From contig JANXBO010000008.1 in assembly GCA_025057575.1 (NCBI GenBank), positions 1 to 64,000 of the forward strand: 64,000 bases of DNA, written 5' to 3'. This DNA is from Candidatus Caldisaccharidevorator malaysiensis. GTDB lineage: Bacteria; Armatimonadota; Fervidibacteria; Fervidibacterales; Fervidibacteraceae. The notes under the pieces are model-generated. The model was not told the DNA's origin, ran no database searches, and was given only the letters and a program-made list of their open reading frames with translations. Position 1 is the stretch's first letter, and each line of letters starts with the position of its first letter. The translations under genes and the position numbers were made by a program. This document shows positions 52,480 to 61,386 of the stretch, in pieces.

Positions 52480-55400
52480 ATGGCGAAAGAGAGGGCTTCG
52501 CCGCCCCACAACACCTGGCTAGTGAGGGCCTTTTCAAGCCTGCTGTTGACCTGGATCTCCCTCGCAGCGGCATTAGAGCCTAACCAGATTGAGAACGGCG
52601 GGCTTGATTGGGACCGCGACCGAGACGGCGTCGCCGACGGTTGGCAACCGGAGGTGCACATCACAGAAGGCGCCGCAGGGTCCTTTGTTCTTGATCGGCG
52701 GCAGGCTCGTTTTGGGCGAGGCTCTCAGAGAATCCAGCACTATTCTGATTCTGGCTGGGTTCGGGTCAGTCAGGATTTGATTCCCGCTGCCCCTAACTGC
52801 CCCTATCTCTTTCAATGCTGGGTTTTGCCCCAGACCCGCTTCGTTGTCATTCTCTACACGAGGGACGAAACGGGGCGCTACAGAGACCTGTGGAGCATTC
52901 GGGGTAAGGCACGCGATGGCAACCGATGGGAAAGGATTCAAGCGCTTGTGGTGACCCCGCCGTCGGCTCGTTGGATAAAGGTTTCTCTCGTAACCGAAAC
53001 GAAGGGCATCGCCTGGTTTGACGAGGTGGAATTGGTTCCCCTTTCCCCACCGCCCACCATCCTTGTTCCCAGACGACCGGATTCGCCCGTGCTGGATGGG
53101 CGGCTGGACGATCCCTGCTGGAAAGACTTAGAACCGTTGGACTTGTTTCTCAATATTCAAGACCAAAAACCAGTAGCCGTGAAGACCGTTGCCCGCATGT
53201 TTTCCAATTCCGAGAACCTTTTCCTCTCCTTCTTCTGCGAGGAGCCGTCGCCACAGAGGATGAAACTTGGCAGTCGCCAGCGAGGCGAACCTGCCTACCA
53301 GGATGACTGCGTGGAAGTCTATCTCTCCGATAACCGGCAGGACTTCATCCAGTTAGTCGTCACCGCTGAGGGTAATGTCTTCAGCCAGAAGGCGACAGCA
53401 GAACCGATTACCCGCCATTGGTGGTCCCTTCCGTCCCGATTCCAGATACCCTGGTCAGGACAATGGCGCACCGCCACACATATCGGACCAAACTATTGGA
53501 GCGCTGAGATCGCAATTCCCCTGAAAGAGGTTCCCAATCTGGTCTCGGGCAGCGGCGGCATTAACTTGTGCCGTTCGCGAAAGGCAGGCGACCAGAAGGA
53601 AGAGAGTGCCTTCGCCTACCTGGCGCCTGCTTCTTTCCAGAGAACCAGCGCCTTTCCCATCCTAATGCTCTTGCACAAAGTCCCTGAAACAAGGCGGTCG
53701 TCGGGCAGAGTCGCTGACGATCAGGTGCTCATTCCGGCGCCTCAAAGGCTGATTAAGAAAAAAGGCGGGCTGACGGTCCGCCAAGGTCTTGATGTTTTGG
53801 TCTTTGCACCTGATGATCCCCTTATCCGATCCGCTCTATGGTTTTTTCAATCCAAAACTGGTCTGCCCATCCGCTGGCGGTTCGCTACTCGTCATCAGGG
53901 AGACCGAAAGTTGCCCACTTTGACGATCGCCACCCCTGATCAGTTGCCTTCTTCCGCTCCGGTTCCTGCCCACCTTCCAACCGTTCTTCAGTTTTTAAAG
54001 CAAAGAGGAGAAGAGTCCTACTTCCTTTTGATCTCACCCGATAGGGAAAGTGTCTCTCGTTCCTCCACCCGGAAGCGCCCAAACAAGCCGGGCGATGTCT
54101 GGCTCATCGGTTCTACCTCAAGGGGTCTTCGGAATGGATTAATGACCCTCTTTCACCTCGTCGGCAATGCCCTTAGCAACAAGGACCTTGGGGTCCTACC
54201 CGCTTGTGAAATCTGGGATTACCCTGATCTGTCATTTCGCGCCTGGCATACCGTTGCGCCCTTAGAGCATCAGTTGCCGATCTATGAGCGCTTTCTAGAT
54301 CTTTTGGTAAGCCTCAAGTTCAACGCTTGGGTGATAGAGGTCAATGACCGTTTTCCCTACCGATCTCATCCCCAGATCCCTCATCCCCGTGCGCCGACCC
54401 GTGAGCAATTAGCACAATTCCTAAAAAGAGCAAGAAGCCTCGGCGTAGAGGTAGTCCCCCAAGTCCAGTCCTTTGGTCACTTTGAATATGTGCTGTCCCA
54501 GCCGTCCTACGCCCACTTAAGCGAGTTGAAGGACCCTGATCCCCGCTGGGGCTTCTACTCCTATTGCCCTTCCAACCCGGAAACCTACAAGGTTCTCTTT
54601 GACCTGATGGATGAGGTCATTGAAGTGTTCCAGCCGACTTGGTTCCACATCGGACACGACGAGATCACCTTTGTCCCGATGGCGGTCTGCCCTCGTTGCA
54701 AAGGGCAAAACCCCTGGGACCTGTTAGCAAGCGACATCATCCGGATTTATCAGCACCTAAAGAAAAGGGGTATTGAGAAGGTCTGTCTTTGGTGTGATCA
54801 ATTGGAACCCAGCCGGACGGGGGGACCACCTTACAACACTTATTTGGCTGCTGACCAACTTCCAAAGGACCTGGTGATCTTCTGCTGGCACTACGAGCCC
54901 GCCAGGACCTATCCCTGGTTGACGCGTCTTCGGGAGAAGGGGTTTGCCACCATTGCCTGTCCCTGGTATCACGCCAGCAATATTTGGACTTTTGCCCGCG
55001 AAAGCCTTGACCGAAAGGCGCTGGGTCTGTGCGGAACGACGTGGTATGACCTATCAGGTTTTGAGAACCAGATAGACCTGATGACCAGCCTCATCGTCGG
55101 CTCCGAAAACTCTTGGTCAGTGGAAATTCCCCCTCTCTCCCGAGCACCCCACCCCGGACCGGTGATTCAAGACCTATTGGCTCTTTTGGGCTACCGCTCA
55201 CACTGGGTGTCGAAGACAGGTTCGTTTCAAGTCCTTGACATTAGCCCCTGGGCGAATAAGAGTCTTTTTGAGCCGTCGGCGGATCCGTTCATCCGCGACC
55301 GAGATTCCCGTTTGGCGTCCGTAGACCAATTGATTGGTTATAAGCAACAGGTGCCCTTTTTACTACCGAAGTTTGCCGGTGATGTCGGCGTCGTCGCTCT

Positions 55401-55818
55401 CAGCCATCAGTCCCAACCAACGATCACCAACTTCATCGCGATCCCGATCAATCGGAAAGTGCGTTCCCTCTACTTTCTTTGGACGACCAGTCGCCGACCC
55501 ATCCCGACAGAGACGCTCTATGAGCGGGGCGCGACCGATCCGCGCCGAGTCGCTATCCTAACCGTCCACAACCAGGATGGGACATCCTTCCACCAGAGGC
55601 TGATCTATCGCCGGCATATAACCGAGTGGACCGATCGGCTGGGTTGCAGCGAAGCCCGACTGGTCTATCAAGGAAGAACAGACAGGGGACAGATTTTCAG
55701 TTTGTGCGCTTATCGGTGGGACAACCCGAGCCCGGAACAACCAATTCAGTGGATCGCTCTCTCCGCCCTGCCGGTGCCTGTAACCATTGCTTTGTTAGCC
55801 ATTACTCTCGTTGACTGA
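52480..55818 (+). CDS. multidomain GH20-like glycoside hydrolase
   Basis: 1112 residues from ATG 52480. A signal peptide (about 10-33) leads to a jelly-roll carbohydrate-binding-like domain (about 34-190), then a CBM9-like domain (about 205-395; V-L-D-G-R-L-D-D-P-C-W and D-D-C-V-E-V-Y-L-S). A GH20b-like domain follows (about 410-575), and then a TIM barrel with the hallmark H-I-G-H-D-E at about 724-728 (D727/E728 the catalytic pair). GH20 enzymes cleave terminal N-acetylhexosamines by substrate-assisted catalysis. Secreted, so acts on polymers or glycoconjugates outside the cell; substrate unknown. Confidence 0.85.
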   Translation: MAKERASPPHNTWLVRAFSSLLLTWISLAAALEPNQIENGGLDWDRDRDGVADGWQPEVHITEGAAGSFVLDRRQARFGRGSQRIQHYSDSGWVRVSQDLIPAAPNCPYLFQCWVLPQTRFVVILYTRDETGRYRDLWSIRGKARDGNRWERIQALVVTPPSARWIKVSLVTETKGIAWFDEVELVPLSPPPTILVPRRPDSPVLDGRLDDPCWKDLEPLDLFLNIQDQKPVAVKTVARMFSNSENLFLSFFCEEPSPQRMKLGSRQRGEPAYQDDCVEVYLSDNRQDFIQLVVTAEGNVFSQKATAEPITRHWWSLPSRFQIPWSGQWRTATHIGPNYWSAEIAIPLKEVPNLVSGSGGINLCRSRKAGDQKEESAFAYLAPASFQRTSAFPILMLLHKVPETRRSSGRVADDQVLIPAPQRLIKKKGGLTVRQGLDVLVFAPDDPLIRSALWFFQSKTGLPIRWRFATRHQGDRKLPTLTIATPDQLPSSAPVPAHLPTVLQFLKQRGEESYFLLISPDRESVSRSSTRKRPNKPGDVWLIGSTSRGLRNGLMTLFHLVGNALSNKDLGVLPACEIWDYPDLSFRAWHTVAPLEHQLPIYERFLDLLVSLKFNAWVIEVNDRFPYRSHPQIPHPRAPTREQLAQFLKRARSLGVEVVPQVQSFGHFEYVLSQPSYAHLSELKDPDPRWGFYSYCPSNPETYKVLFDLMDEVIEVFQPTWFHIGHDEITFVPMAVCPRCKGQNPWDLLASDIIRIYQHLKKRGIEKVCLWCDQLEPSRTGGPPYNTYLAADQLPKDLVIFCWHYEPARTYPWLTRLREKGFATIACPWYHASNIWTFARESLDRKALGLCGTTWYDLSGFENQIDLMTSLIVGSENSWSVEIPPLSRAPHPGPVIQDLLALLGYRSHWVSKTGSFQVLDISPWANKSLFEPSADPFIRDRDSRLASVDQLIGYKQQVPFLLPKFAGDVGVVALSHQSQPTITNFIAIPINRKVRSLYFLWTTSRRPIPTETLYERGATDPRRVAILTVHNQDGTSFHQRLIYRRHITEWTDRLGCSEARLVYQGRTDRGQIFSLCAYRWDNPSPEQPIQWIALSALPVPVTIALLAITLVD

Positions 55819-55833
55819 CAAGGAGGTGTGCGG

Positions 55834-56745
55834 ATGGTGGTAGAAAAGGTCGGCTACGGAGGCTGGACAAACTGTTACCGAATGAGCAACGGGATCATTG
55901 ATCTTATCGTCACTGCCGATGTGGGTCCCCGAATCATCCGGTTGGGTTTTGTCGGATACGAGAATGAATTTGCGGAGTTCAGCGACCAGTTGGGACGGAC
56001 CGGCGGTGATCAGTGGCGGATCTATGGTGGACATCGCCTCTGGCATGCCCCCGAAGCAAAGCCCCGAACCTATTCTCCTGATAACCAACCTGTGGAAATC
56101 ATCGTCAGCGACAGCCATCTGACCGCTGTGCAGAAGACGGAGCAGGAAACGGGCATTCAGAAGAGTTTGGTCATTAAAATACATCCCATCAGACCCCAGG
56201 TGACGGTGTCCCACATTTTGACGAATAGGAATCTGTGGGCTGTTGAACTGGCACCGTGGGCACTGTCGGTGATGGCGCCCGGCGGAAGGGCTCTGATTCC
56301 TCTTCCTCCCTACATCCCTCACGAAGAGAAACTGCTGCCGGCAGCCCCTCTTGTGCTATGGCACTACACTGACCTTTCCGACGCCCGCTGGCAGTTTGGC
56401 CGCCGCCTGATCGTTCTCCGCCAAGATCCTCAACAGAGCCAGCCCCAAAAGATTGGTTTATCCAATGGTGAGGGCTGGCTCGCCTACCATCGGTCGGATC
56501 GTCTGTTTGTCAAGCGATATCAACATTTTTGGGATCGTGCCTACCCCGACTTTGGTGCTTCTACGGAAGTTTTCACGAATGCCGAAATGTTGGAACTGGA
56601 AACCTTGGGACCTTTGACCCGCTTGGAGCCTGATCAATCGGTGACCCACACCGAGCACTGGAGCCTTTACAAAGGCGTGGCGTTACCGGACGAGCCCGAT
56701 CAAATTGCTGAGGCTTTGGATGCGTTGTTTGAGGCGGAGCGATAA
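55834..56745 (+). CDS. galactose-mutarotase-like (DUF4380-type) protein
   Basis: 303 residues from ATG 55834 (AAGGAGG 7 bases upstream). Beta-rich, with early G-P-R-I-I-R-L-G-F, W-x-x-Y-G-G-H-R-L-W-H-A-P-E and a final H-T-E-H-W-S-L-Y. These fit the aldose 1-epimerase/DUF4380 superfamily fold, whose members change or bind sugars. No signal peptide, so cytosolic. It follows the GH20 gene by 15 bases, suggesting it handles a released sugar. Confidence 0.7.
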   Translation: MVVEKVGYGGWTNCYRMSNGIIDLIVTADVGPRIIRLGFVGYENEFAEFSDQLGRTGGDQWRIYGGHRLWHAPEAKPRTYSPDNQPVEIIVSDSHLTAVQKTEQETGIQKSLVIKIHPIRPQVTVSHILTNRNLWAVELAPWALSVMAPGGRALIPLPPYIPHEEKLLPAAPLVLWHYTDLSDARWQFGRRLIVLRQDPQQSQPQKIGLSNGEGWLAYHRSDRLFVKRYQHFWDRAYPDFGASTEVFTNAEMLELETLGPLTRLEPDQSVTHTEHWSLYKGVALPDEPDQIAEALDALFEAER

Positions 56746-56747
56746 GA

Positions 56748-58088
56748 CTACTCGGCGGAGCCAGTGACATCCGTCAAGTGGAATTCACTGACCCGCATCG
56801 CCGGCACGACTTCTGCCCACTCCCACTCTGGAGCCCCTGCCCTTTCCGCTTCGCTCATCGCCTCTACACTGTTGAGAAGATCAAGGACGCTCTGGTTAAA
56901 CCGGAAATTCTTGACAGCGCGGGTGACCTCGCCCTTCTCTATCAAAAAAACACCATCCCGAGTCAATCCGGTAAGGAGCACCTTCATCGGATCTACGGTC
57001 CCGATATACCAAAGCCGAGTGATCAGCAAGCCCTTGTCCGTTTCCCGAATCAGATCGTCAAGAGTCTTTTGCCCGCCGACCAGGACCAGACCCCGAGGAA
57101 AGGCTCCGAAAGCCCCTTTGGGATCCACCGAGTGACCCGTCGGCTCCTGACCCAGTCGGTGGGCGGTCACCCGATCATAGACGAGGTTGGTGGCGACCCC
57201 TTTGTCAATCAAGACCACTTTCTTTGTCGGATAACCTTCCGCATCAAACGGACAGCCCTGATGAAGGGGATGACTAATATCGGAGACTAAGGTGATATTC
57301 TCCCCAAAAAGTTTCTGCCCGACCCGACCGGTCAGCCAACTTCTCTTCTCATAGACGGACAAAGCATCAAAGCCCACAGACAAGAAAATGATTAAGTCCG
57401 CCACCGCACTGGGTTCCAAAACGACCCGATAAACGCCCGGGGGCAACTCAATCGGATTTCGGTTCCTCTTCGCCTTTTCAATGGCTTTTGTTGTTGCGGT
57501 ATGCGGGTCGGCATCATCCCACCGAAAACTGCTGACCGATGCCCAGCCCGTCCCGTCTTCGCCAAAAACCGTGATACTAAAGGAACGATCGGTCCTTTCA
57601 TAAAAGGCGACGAGACCGTTGCTATTGGCGAGAAAGAGTGAGGTAAAAGCCGTCCGATGTGCGCCCGCTGCCGTCAGATTTTCCGCTCGGCATCGTTCAA
57701 TAGCAGCGACAACCGAGTCCGCCCTTTCCTGTGGTGACACGCTCAGCAGCCGATCGTCAACAGCGTGAATGGGCGTGTAAGTCTGAGGACCGAGCCGGGG
57801 CAATAGCGAGGGATCGGGAGGCATCACCTTAACGGCATCCAGTGCCCGTTCCGTCACCGCCCTCAGCGACTCATCGTCCATCTGGTTGGTAGCCGATTCC
57901 GCCATTCTTTGATCCTGAAAGACCCGCACCGTTAACGAGATATCGTTGCGAGCGACATTCTGGTGAATCTCGTTATTGGCGAATCGGGTCAACGCTTCAT
58001 CTGTAACAGTGATCACGACTTCTGTCTCGGAGGCAGAGGACTGGTGGAAAACTTTGTCGGCGATGTTCATCAGGTGTTCTTTCGTCAC
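56748..58088 (-). CDS. pmbA: TldE/PmbA-family metalloprotease subunit
   Basis: 446 residues from GTG 58088 (GGGAGG upstream). PmbA/TldE form: D-E-A-L-T-R-F-A-N-N-E-I-H-Q-N and a late G-L-T-R-D-G-V-F-L-I-E-K-G family block, without the H-E-x-x-x-H site of TldD. TldD and TldE form a heterodimer that trims peptides (microcin processing, CcdA degradation in E. coli). Adjacent to tldD. Confidence 0.92.
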   Translation of the reverse strand: MTKEHLMNIADKVFHQSSASETEVVITVTDEALTRFANNEIHQNVARNDISLTVRVFQDQRMAESATNQMDDESLRAVTERALDAVKVMPPDPSLLPRLGPQTYTPIHAVDDRLLSVSPQERADSVVAAIERCRAENLTAAGAHRTAFTSLFLANSNGLVAFYERTDRSFSITVFGEDGTGWASVSSFRWDDADPHTATTKAIEKAKRNRNPIELPPGVYRVVLEPSAVADLIIFLSVGFDALSVYEKRSWLTGRVGQKLFGENITLVSDISHPLHQGCPFDAEGYPTKKVVLIDKGVATNLVYDRVTAHRLGQEPTGHSVDPKGAFGAFPRGLVLVGGQKTLDDLIRETDKGLLITRLWYIGTVDPMKVLLTGLTRDGVFLIEKGEVTRAVKNFRFNQSVLDLLNSVEAMSEAERAGAPEWEWAEVVPAMRVSEFHLTDVTGSAE

Positions 58089-58132
58089 TTATCTATCCTC
58101 CCTTAGATAGAAACAGTCGTCCCTCAGAAAAG

Positions 58133-59578
58133 TCAGCGTGCTGGAAAGACCTTGACTTTTCGGAAAAGAGCGGGCGCAGCGCCGTGGGACATTTCGGCTC
58201 TTTGCGGGGGTTCCCCTTTGCCACAATTCGGAACGCCCCACAAAATCCAATGATGAGGTCCTGCAATCCCTTGACAGGAACCCCAAAACTCCCAAGTGAT
58301 CCCCGAGTAACAAGGGTTCTTCACCATTCGGACCTTCTTACCATCCTTGATCTCCCAGCCGACCTCGCAGCCAAACTGAAACTGAACCCTGCGGTTGTCT
58401 ATACTCCAACTCCGGTTGACCGCCATTAAAACCCCGTGCCGGACGTCGTTGATCAAATCGTCTGGTTCACCTTGCCCGGGCAGGAGGCTGATGTTGACCA
58501 TCCGGATGATCGGCAGGTTCTGCCATCCATCGGCTCGCAAGCAGCCGTGACTGCGCCTCTCTCCAGTCGCCCCTGCCGTCTCGCGGGAGGTCAAGTAGTC
58601 AACCAATATTCCTTCCTTAATCAGATGCCAACTTTGGGCTTCCACTCCTTCATCGTCGTAGCCGAAAGTCGCCAGTCCGCCCGGCGAAGTAGCGTCTGCG
58701 ACGATGTGGACCAATGGAGAGCCATACCGAAAACTGCCTTTCTTTTCCAAAGTCGCAAAACTGGTGCCGGCATAGTTCGCCTCCATCCCCAAGACCCGAT
58801 CTAACTCAAGAGCATGACCGACGGATTCGTGAATTTGAAGAGCCAATTGCGAGCCATCCAAAACCAGATCCATCTCCCCCTCCGGACACAAGGGTGCTGA
58901 CAAGAGGGCTCGGGCTTCTTCGGCGATCAAAGACGAGTGACCGGGCAAATCCAGTTCTTCCACCAACTCATAACCTTTGCCCATAAACTGACCGCCGTGG
59001 GACTGCGGATAGGATCGGACCTGAAGGTCGCTCCCGTCGGTCGCCTGAGCCTGAATCCCTGCCCCACTGCGGATCAGAATCTGCTCAATAAGTGACCCCT
59101 CTGAATTGGCAAACCATTGGGTCTTTCGTTGAAAACTCATCCAACCATACGCCAGAGCGACCGAAGGGGTCTTTAAGATGATTTCCGTGCAGTGGAGAAG
59201 GAGAGCCACTTTGTCTTCCAAAGGAACAGCGAAGGGATCTTTTGCGATGGGAGTCTGATAGAAAGCCTGATGAGCCGGCTCGGGGGCAAGACGAACAGGT
59301 CCCGGTTTCATCTGAGCGCTGGCTCTAGCAATTTCTACAGCGGCTTTGGCAACAGTGGTGGCGCCCTCCTCCGTCAAGTCCCGACTGGCGCAATAGCCCC
59401 AAGCGCCGTCACAAAGGACCCGTATTCCGATACCCTTATCCTCCCCCCTCTCTACCGTCGCCACCCGATCGTTGCGAACGATCAGTTCTTCCCTCTCTGT
59501 CATCAGCACGCGGACATCGGCAAATTCCGCGCCCAGCCGTCTCGCTTCCTCAACGGCGACCTGACACATTTCCTTCAT
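58133..59578 (-). CDS. tldD: TldD-family metalloprotease
   Basis: 481 residues from ATG 59578 (GGGGAGG upstream; the frame opens at 59635). It contains the metal motif H-E-S-V-G-H (about 250-255) and E-G-M/I-L-V-D-Y-L-T-S-R-E-T of TldD. The active subunit of the TldD/TldE pair; both genes are on the same strand with 44 bases between them. Confidence 0.94.
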   Translation of the reverse strand: MKEMCQVAVEEARRLGAEFADVRVLMTEREELIVRNDRVATVERGEDKGIGIRVLCDGAWGYCASRDLTEEGATTVAKAAVEIARASAQMKPGPVRLAPEPAHQAFYQTPIAKDPFAVPLEDKVALLLHCTEIILKTPSVALAYGWMSFQRKTQWFANSEGSLIEQILIRSGAGIQAQATDGSDLQVRSYPQSHGGQFMGKGYELVEELDLPGHSSLIAEEARALLSAPLCPEGEMDLVLDGSQLALQIHESVGHALELDRVLGMEANYAGTSFATLEKKGSFRYGSPLVHIVADATSPGGLATFGYDDEGVEAQSWHLIKEGILVDYLTSRETAGATGERRSHGCLRADGWQNLPIIRMVNISLLPGQGEPDDLINDVRHGVLMAVNRSWSIDNRRVQFQFGCEVGWEIKDGKKVRMVKNPCYSGITWEFWGSCQGIAGPHHWILWGVPNCGKGEPPQRAEMSHGAAPALFRKVKVFPAR

Positions 59579-59950
59579 CGTTGTCCTCCCCAGCCTTGTT
59601 ATCAACAAACTTTCTTTCAAGTCTGTCATTTCCAAGCGGTTCTGAAAGGATTTTCGCCTTCAAGCCCCCGACTCATTGACTCTTTCCAACAAAGGGCTGA
59701 TCTGACTGCGAGGGATCGGCGTTCAGCCATTTTCCTTGACCGAACACGTGAGCGTCTTGACAAAACGATCACGTTTCGGGTAATTCGCTGGGTGAGACTC
59801 ATCCCCTCTCCACCAAAAGCAGCCTGCTCCGGTTAGAAACCCGATTTTAGTAAAACCGCTGCCTGAACGGGGCAACCGTTTGGACTTTGGATTTAAAAGA
59901 CAAAGCCCCTTTAGTGAAGAGAACCGGTTACAGTTAGCCTGCTTTCGCTG
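59579..59950. other. 372-bp intergenic stretch
   Basis: No gene supported; the open frames there are continuations of neighbours or short. It includes the expected upstream region of tldD and a possible 5-bp CTTTG/CAAAG hairpin near 59885-59905. No clear promoter or terminator was found. Confidence 0.35.
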
Positions 59951-60784
59951 CTAAGCCTCCGCCAGGACTTTTTTAAGGTATTGAATACTTCTCTCGGCTT
60001 GATCTTCGGTGCCGCATTCTACCGAAAGAACGCCGTTAAAGCCTGCTTTGCGGAGGACCCGAACCACAGCAGGCCAGTCAATGAGCCCCTCCCCGCAGGC
60101 GCAACCGACGGGCGTGCCGGTCACCTTTCCCCTTTCGGCTTCTGCGTGCTCGTAAGCAATGTCCTTAGCGTGGACGTGGACGACCCGGTCGGCAACGGCT
60201 TCTAAATATTCCACAGGGTCGTTGCCCGCCAGAAAGGCATTGCCGGTGTCGTAATTGACCTTGACGACCGAGGAGGGGACCAAATCCAGAAGTTTGAGAA
60301 AGGTCTCCTTTCGGACAGTGTAGATCTGGTGGGGCTCCAGACCGATCAAAATCCCGTGGCGTTCGGCAACGGGCACCACTCGCTTTAGGGTATATCTCAT
60401 CACTTCAAAGGCTTCTTCATCGCTCTCAATCCAGGGCTGCTTGGGACCTTCGTCCGTATTAACGACCGGGGCGCCAATGTCAGCCGCCCAGCGGATCGCC
60501 TGCGTCAGGTAGGGCACCGCCACTTCTGGCTTCATCAATGGAGAATGAGCCGAAAGACCAGAGACCTTCAATCCTAAACGGTCCAGGAGGTCTTTGTAAT
60601 AAAGAGGGTCCTCCTCCATACTCAGCATATGGTAGTAACCAGCCTCCGCCAGAAGGTCCCGACCCGTCGCCACGCAGGGCTCCACATACTCGTAACCCAA
60701 TTCCGCCGCCTTTTGGGCGCCGTAGTCAAAGGGCTTGTCGGCGTGCCGGACAAACTCTAAATTGATCCCAATTCCGATACCCAT
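59951..60784 (-). CDS. sugar phosphate isomerase/epimerase (TIM barrel)
   Basis: 277 residues from ATG 60784, with GGAGGAGGTG upstream. Xylose-isomerase-like barrel: G-Y-E-Y-V-E-P, S-A-H-S-P-L, I-G-L-E-P-H-Q, V-K-V-N-Y-D-T-G-N, V-H-V-H-A-K-D and S-V-E-C-G-T-E-D, which include the metal-binding set. Members interconvert or epimerise sugars or inositols. Divergent from the selenoprotein gene. Confidence 0.86.
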   Translation of the reverse strand: MGIGIGINLEFVRHADKPFDYGAQKAAELGYEYVEPCVATGRDLLAEAGYYHMLSMEEDPLYYKDLLDRLGLKVSGLSAHSPLMKPEVAVPYLTQAIRWAADIGAPVVNTDEGPKQPWIESDEEAFEVMRYTLKRVVPVAERHGILIGLEPHQIYTVRKETFLKLLDLVPSSVVKVNYDTGNAFLAGNDPVEYLEAVADRVVHVHAKDIAYEHAEAERGKVTGTPVGCACGEGLIDWPAVVRVLRKAGFNGVLSVECGTEDQAERSIQYLKKVLAEA

Positions 60785-60834
60785 CGGTAGCACCTCCTCC
60801 TAACTAATGTTGGCACTGGTCTACGGAAAAACAA

Positions 60835-60863
60835 TTGACGAATCTCCTAAGAGTCGCTATAAT
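60835..60863 (+). promoter_or_regulatory. consensus sigma-70-type promoter of the selenoprotein gene
   Basis: TTGACG (60835-60840), a 17-base spacer and a perfect TATAAT (60858-60863). The predicted start of transcription near 60870 leaves a leader of about 25 bases before the TTG start. One of the best promoters in the window. Confidence 0.75.
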
Positions 60864-60895
60864 TAAGGGGAAAATTGATAAAGGAGGTCTATCAG

Positions 60896-61117
60896 TTGGC
60901 GAACGAAAAAGTTGTCGTGATCTACGGGAAGGATGGCTGACCGTATACCACGGCAGCCCGTGAGGACTATGCCAAGCAGGGGTATCAAGTGGATTATCGG
61001 GATGCAAAGAACAACAAGTCTTACCTGGAAGAGATGCTCAAATATAGCGGAGGGAAGCGCCAGGTTCCGGTCATCGTTCTGGGCGACAAGGTGACCATCG
61101 GGCACGGTGGCACCTGA
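60896..61117 (+). CDS. glutaredoxin-like selenoprotein with in-frame UGA (UXX-star type)
   Basis: TTG at 60896 follows AAGGAGGT (60881-60888) by 7 bases. The frame then runs 73 codons to TGA 61115-61117 with one internal TGA at 60938-60940. Reading it as Sec gives V-V-I-Y-G-K-D-G-U-P-Y-T-T at residues 7-19, where glutaredoxins have C-P-Y-C. The fold continues with a helix, D-Y-R-D, and then Q-V-P-V-I-V-L-G-D-K-V-T-I-G-H-G-G-T, the typical cis-Pro strand and terminal G-G of short glutaredoxins. From memory this matches the small 'UXX-star' selenoprotein family. Conserved coding on both sides of the TGA argues against a pseudogene. selB at 2110 supports decoding. Likely a thiol/selenol redox protein of unknown partner. 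Confidence 0.87.
60952..60973 (+). promoter_or_regulatory. candidate bacterial SECIS hairpin
   Basis: Downstream of the TGA at 60938, GGCA (60952-60955) can pair with TGCC (60970-60973) around an inner CC/GG step, placing an apical loop with GU about 20 bases after the UGA, the position expected for SelB binding. An alternative perfect 5-bp stem CACGG/CCGTG (60949-60953/60958-60962) with loop CAGC also exists, and ATACC/GGTAT (60945-60949/60981-60985) could form an outer stem. The exact fold is not decided by eye. Confidence 0.5.
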
Positions 61118-61125
61118 GGGGTCTA

Positions 61126-61154
61126 AAGTTCGGCCGGTCGGCCGACAAGAACTT
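61126..61154 (+). other. bulged hairpin after the selenoprotein gene
   Basis: AAGTT (61126-61130) pairs with AACTT (61150-61154), and CGGCC (61131-61135) with GGCCG (61140-61144) around a GGTC loop, with a 5-base bulge. No T run follows, so it is not a classical intrinsic terminator; it could protect the mRNA 3' end or assist Rho. Confidence 0.35.
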
Positions 61155-61328
61155 CCCTGGCTCCAAAGTCAGAGAGACACTGTTGGCGTGCCCCAACAGG
61201 ATTATTCGGCGTCCGACATAGGAATAGAGATCAGAATTTTTTGTGACCCAAGGCATCGCGTTCCCGCCACCGTTGAGGTAGAGAAGGAAATCTGTGTAAC
61301 TGAAGCACGGCGGTGCGGCTCGTCCCTC

Positions 61329-61371
61329 ATTTTTGGTTCTCCTATGCGGCTTAAGACTCAAAACCAAAAAT
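61329..61371. repeat. inverted repeat downstream of the EVE-like nuclease gene
   Basis: ATTTTTGGTT (61329-61338) and AACCAAAAAT (61362-61371), perfect 10-bp arms with a 23-base loop, between the selenoprotein gene and the converging EVE-like gene. It could form a weak bidirectional terminator. No other gene is seen in 61118-61386. Confidence 0.4.
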
Positions 61372-61386
61372 AGAGAGATGCAATCA

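Noticed and set aside
60895-61117. Reading the selenoprotein as a pseudogene of glutaredoxin
   Set aside because: The TGA is at the active-site Cys position, promoter and RBS are intact and selB is present; a random nonsense mutation there is less likely.
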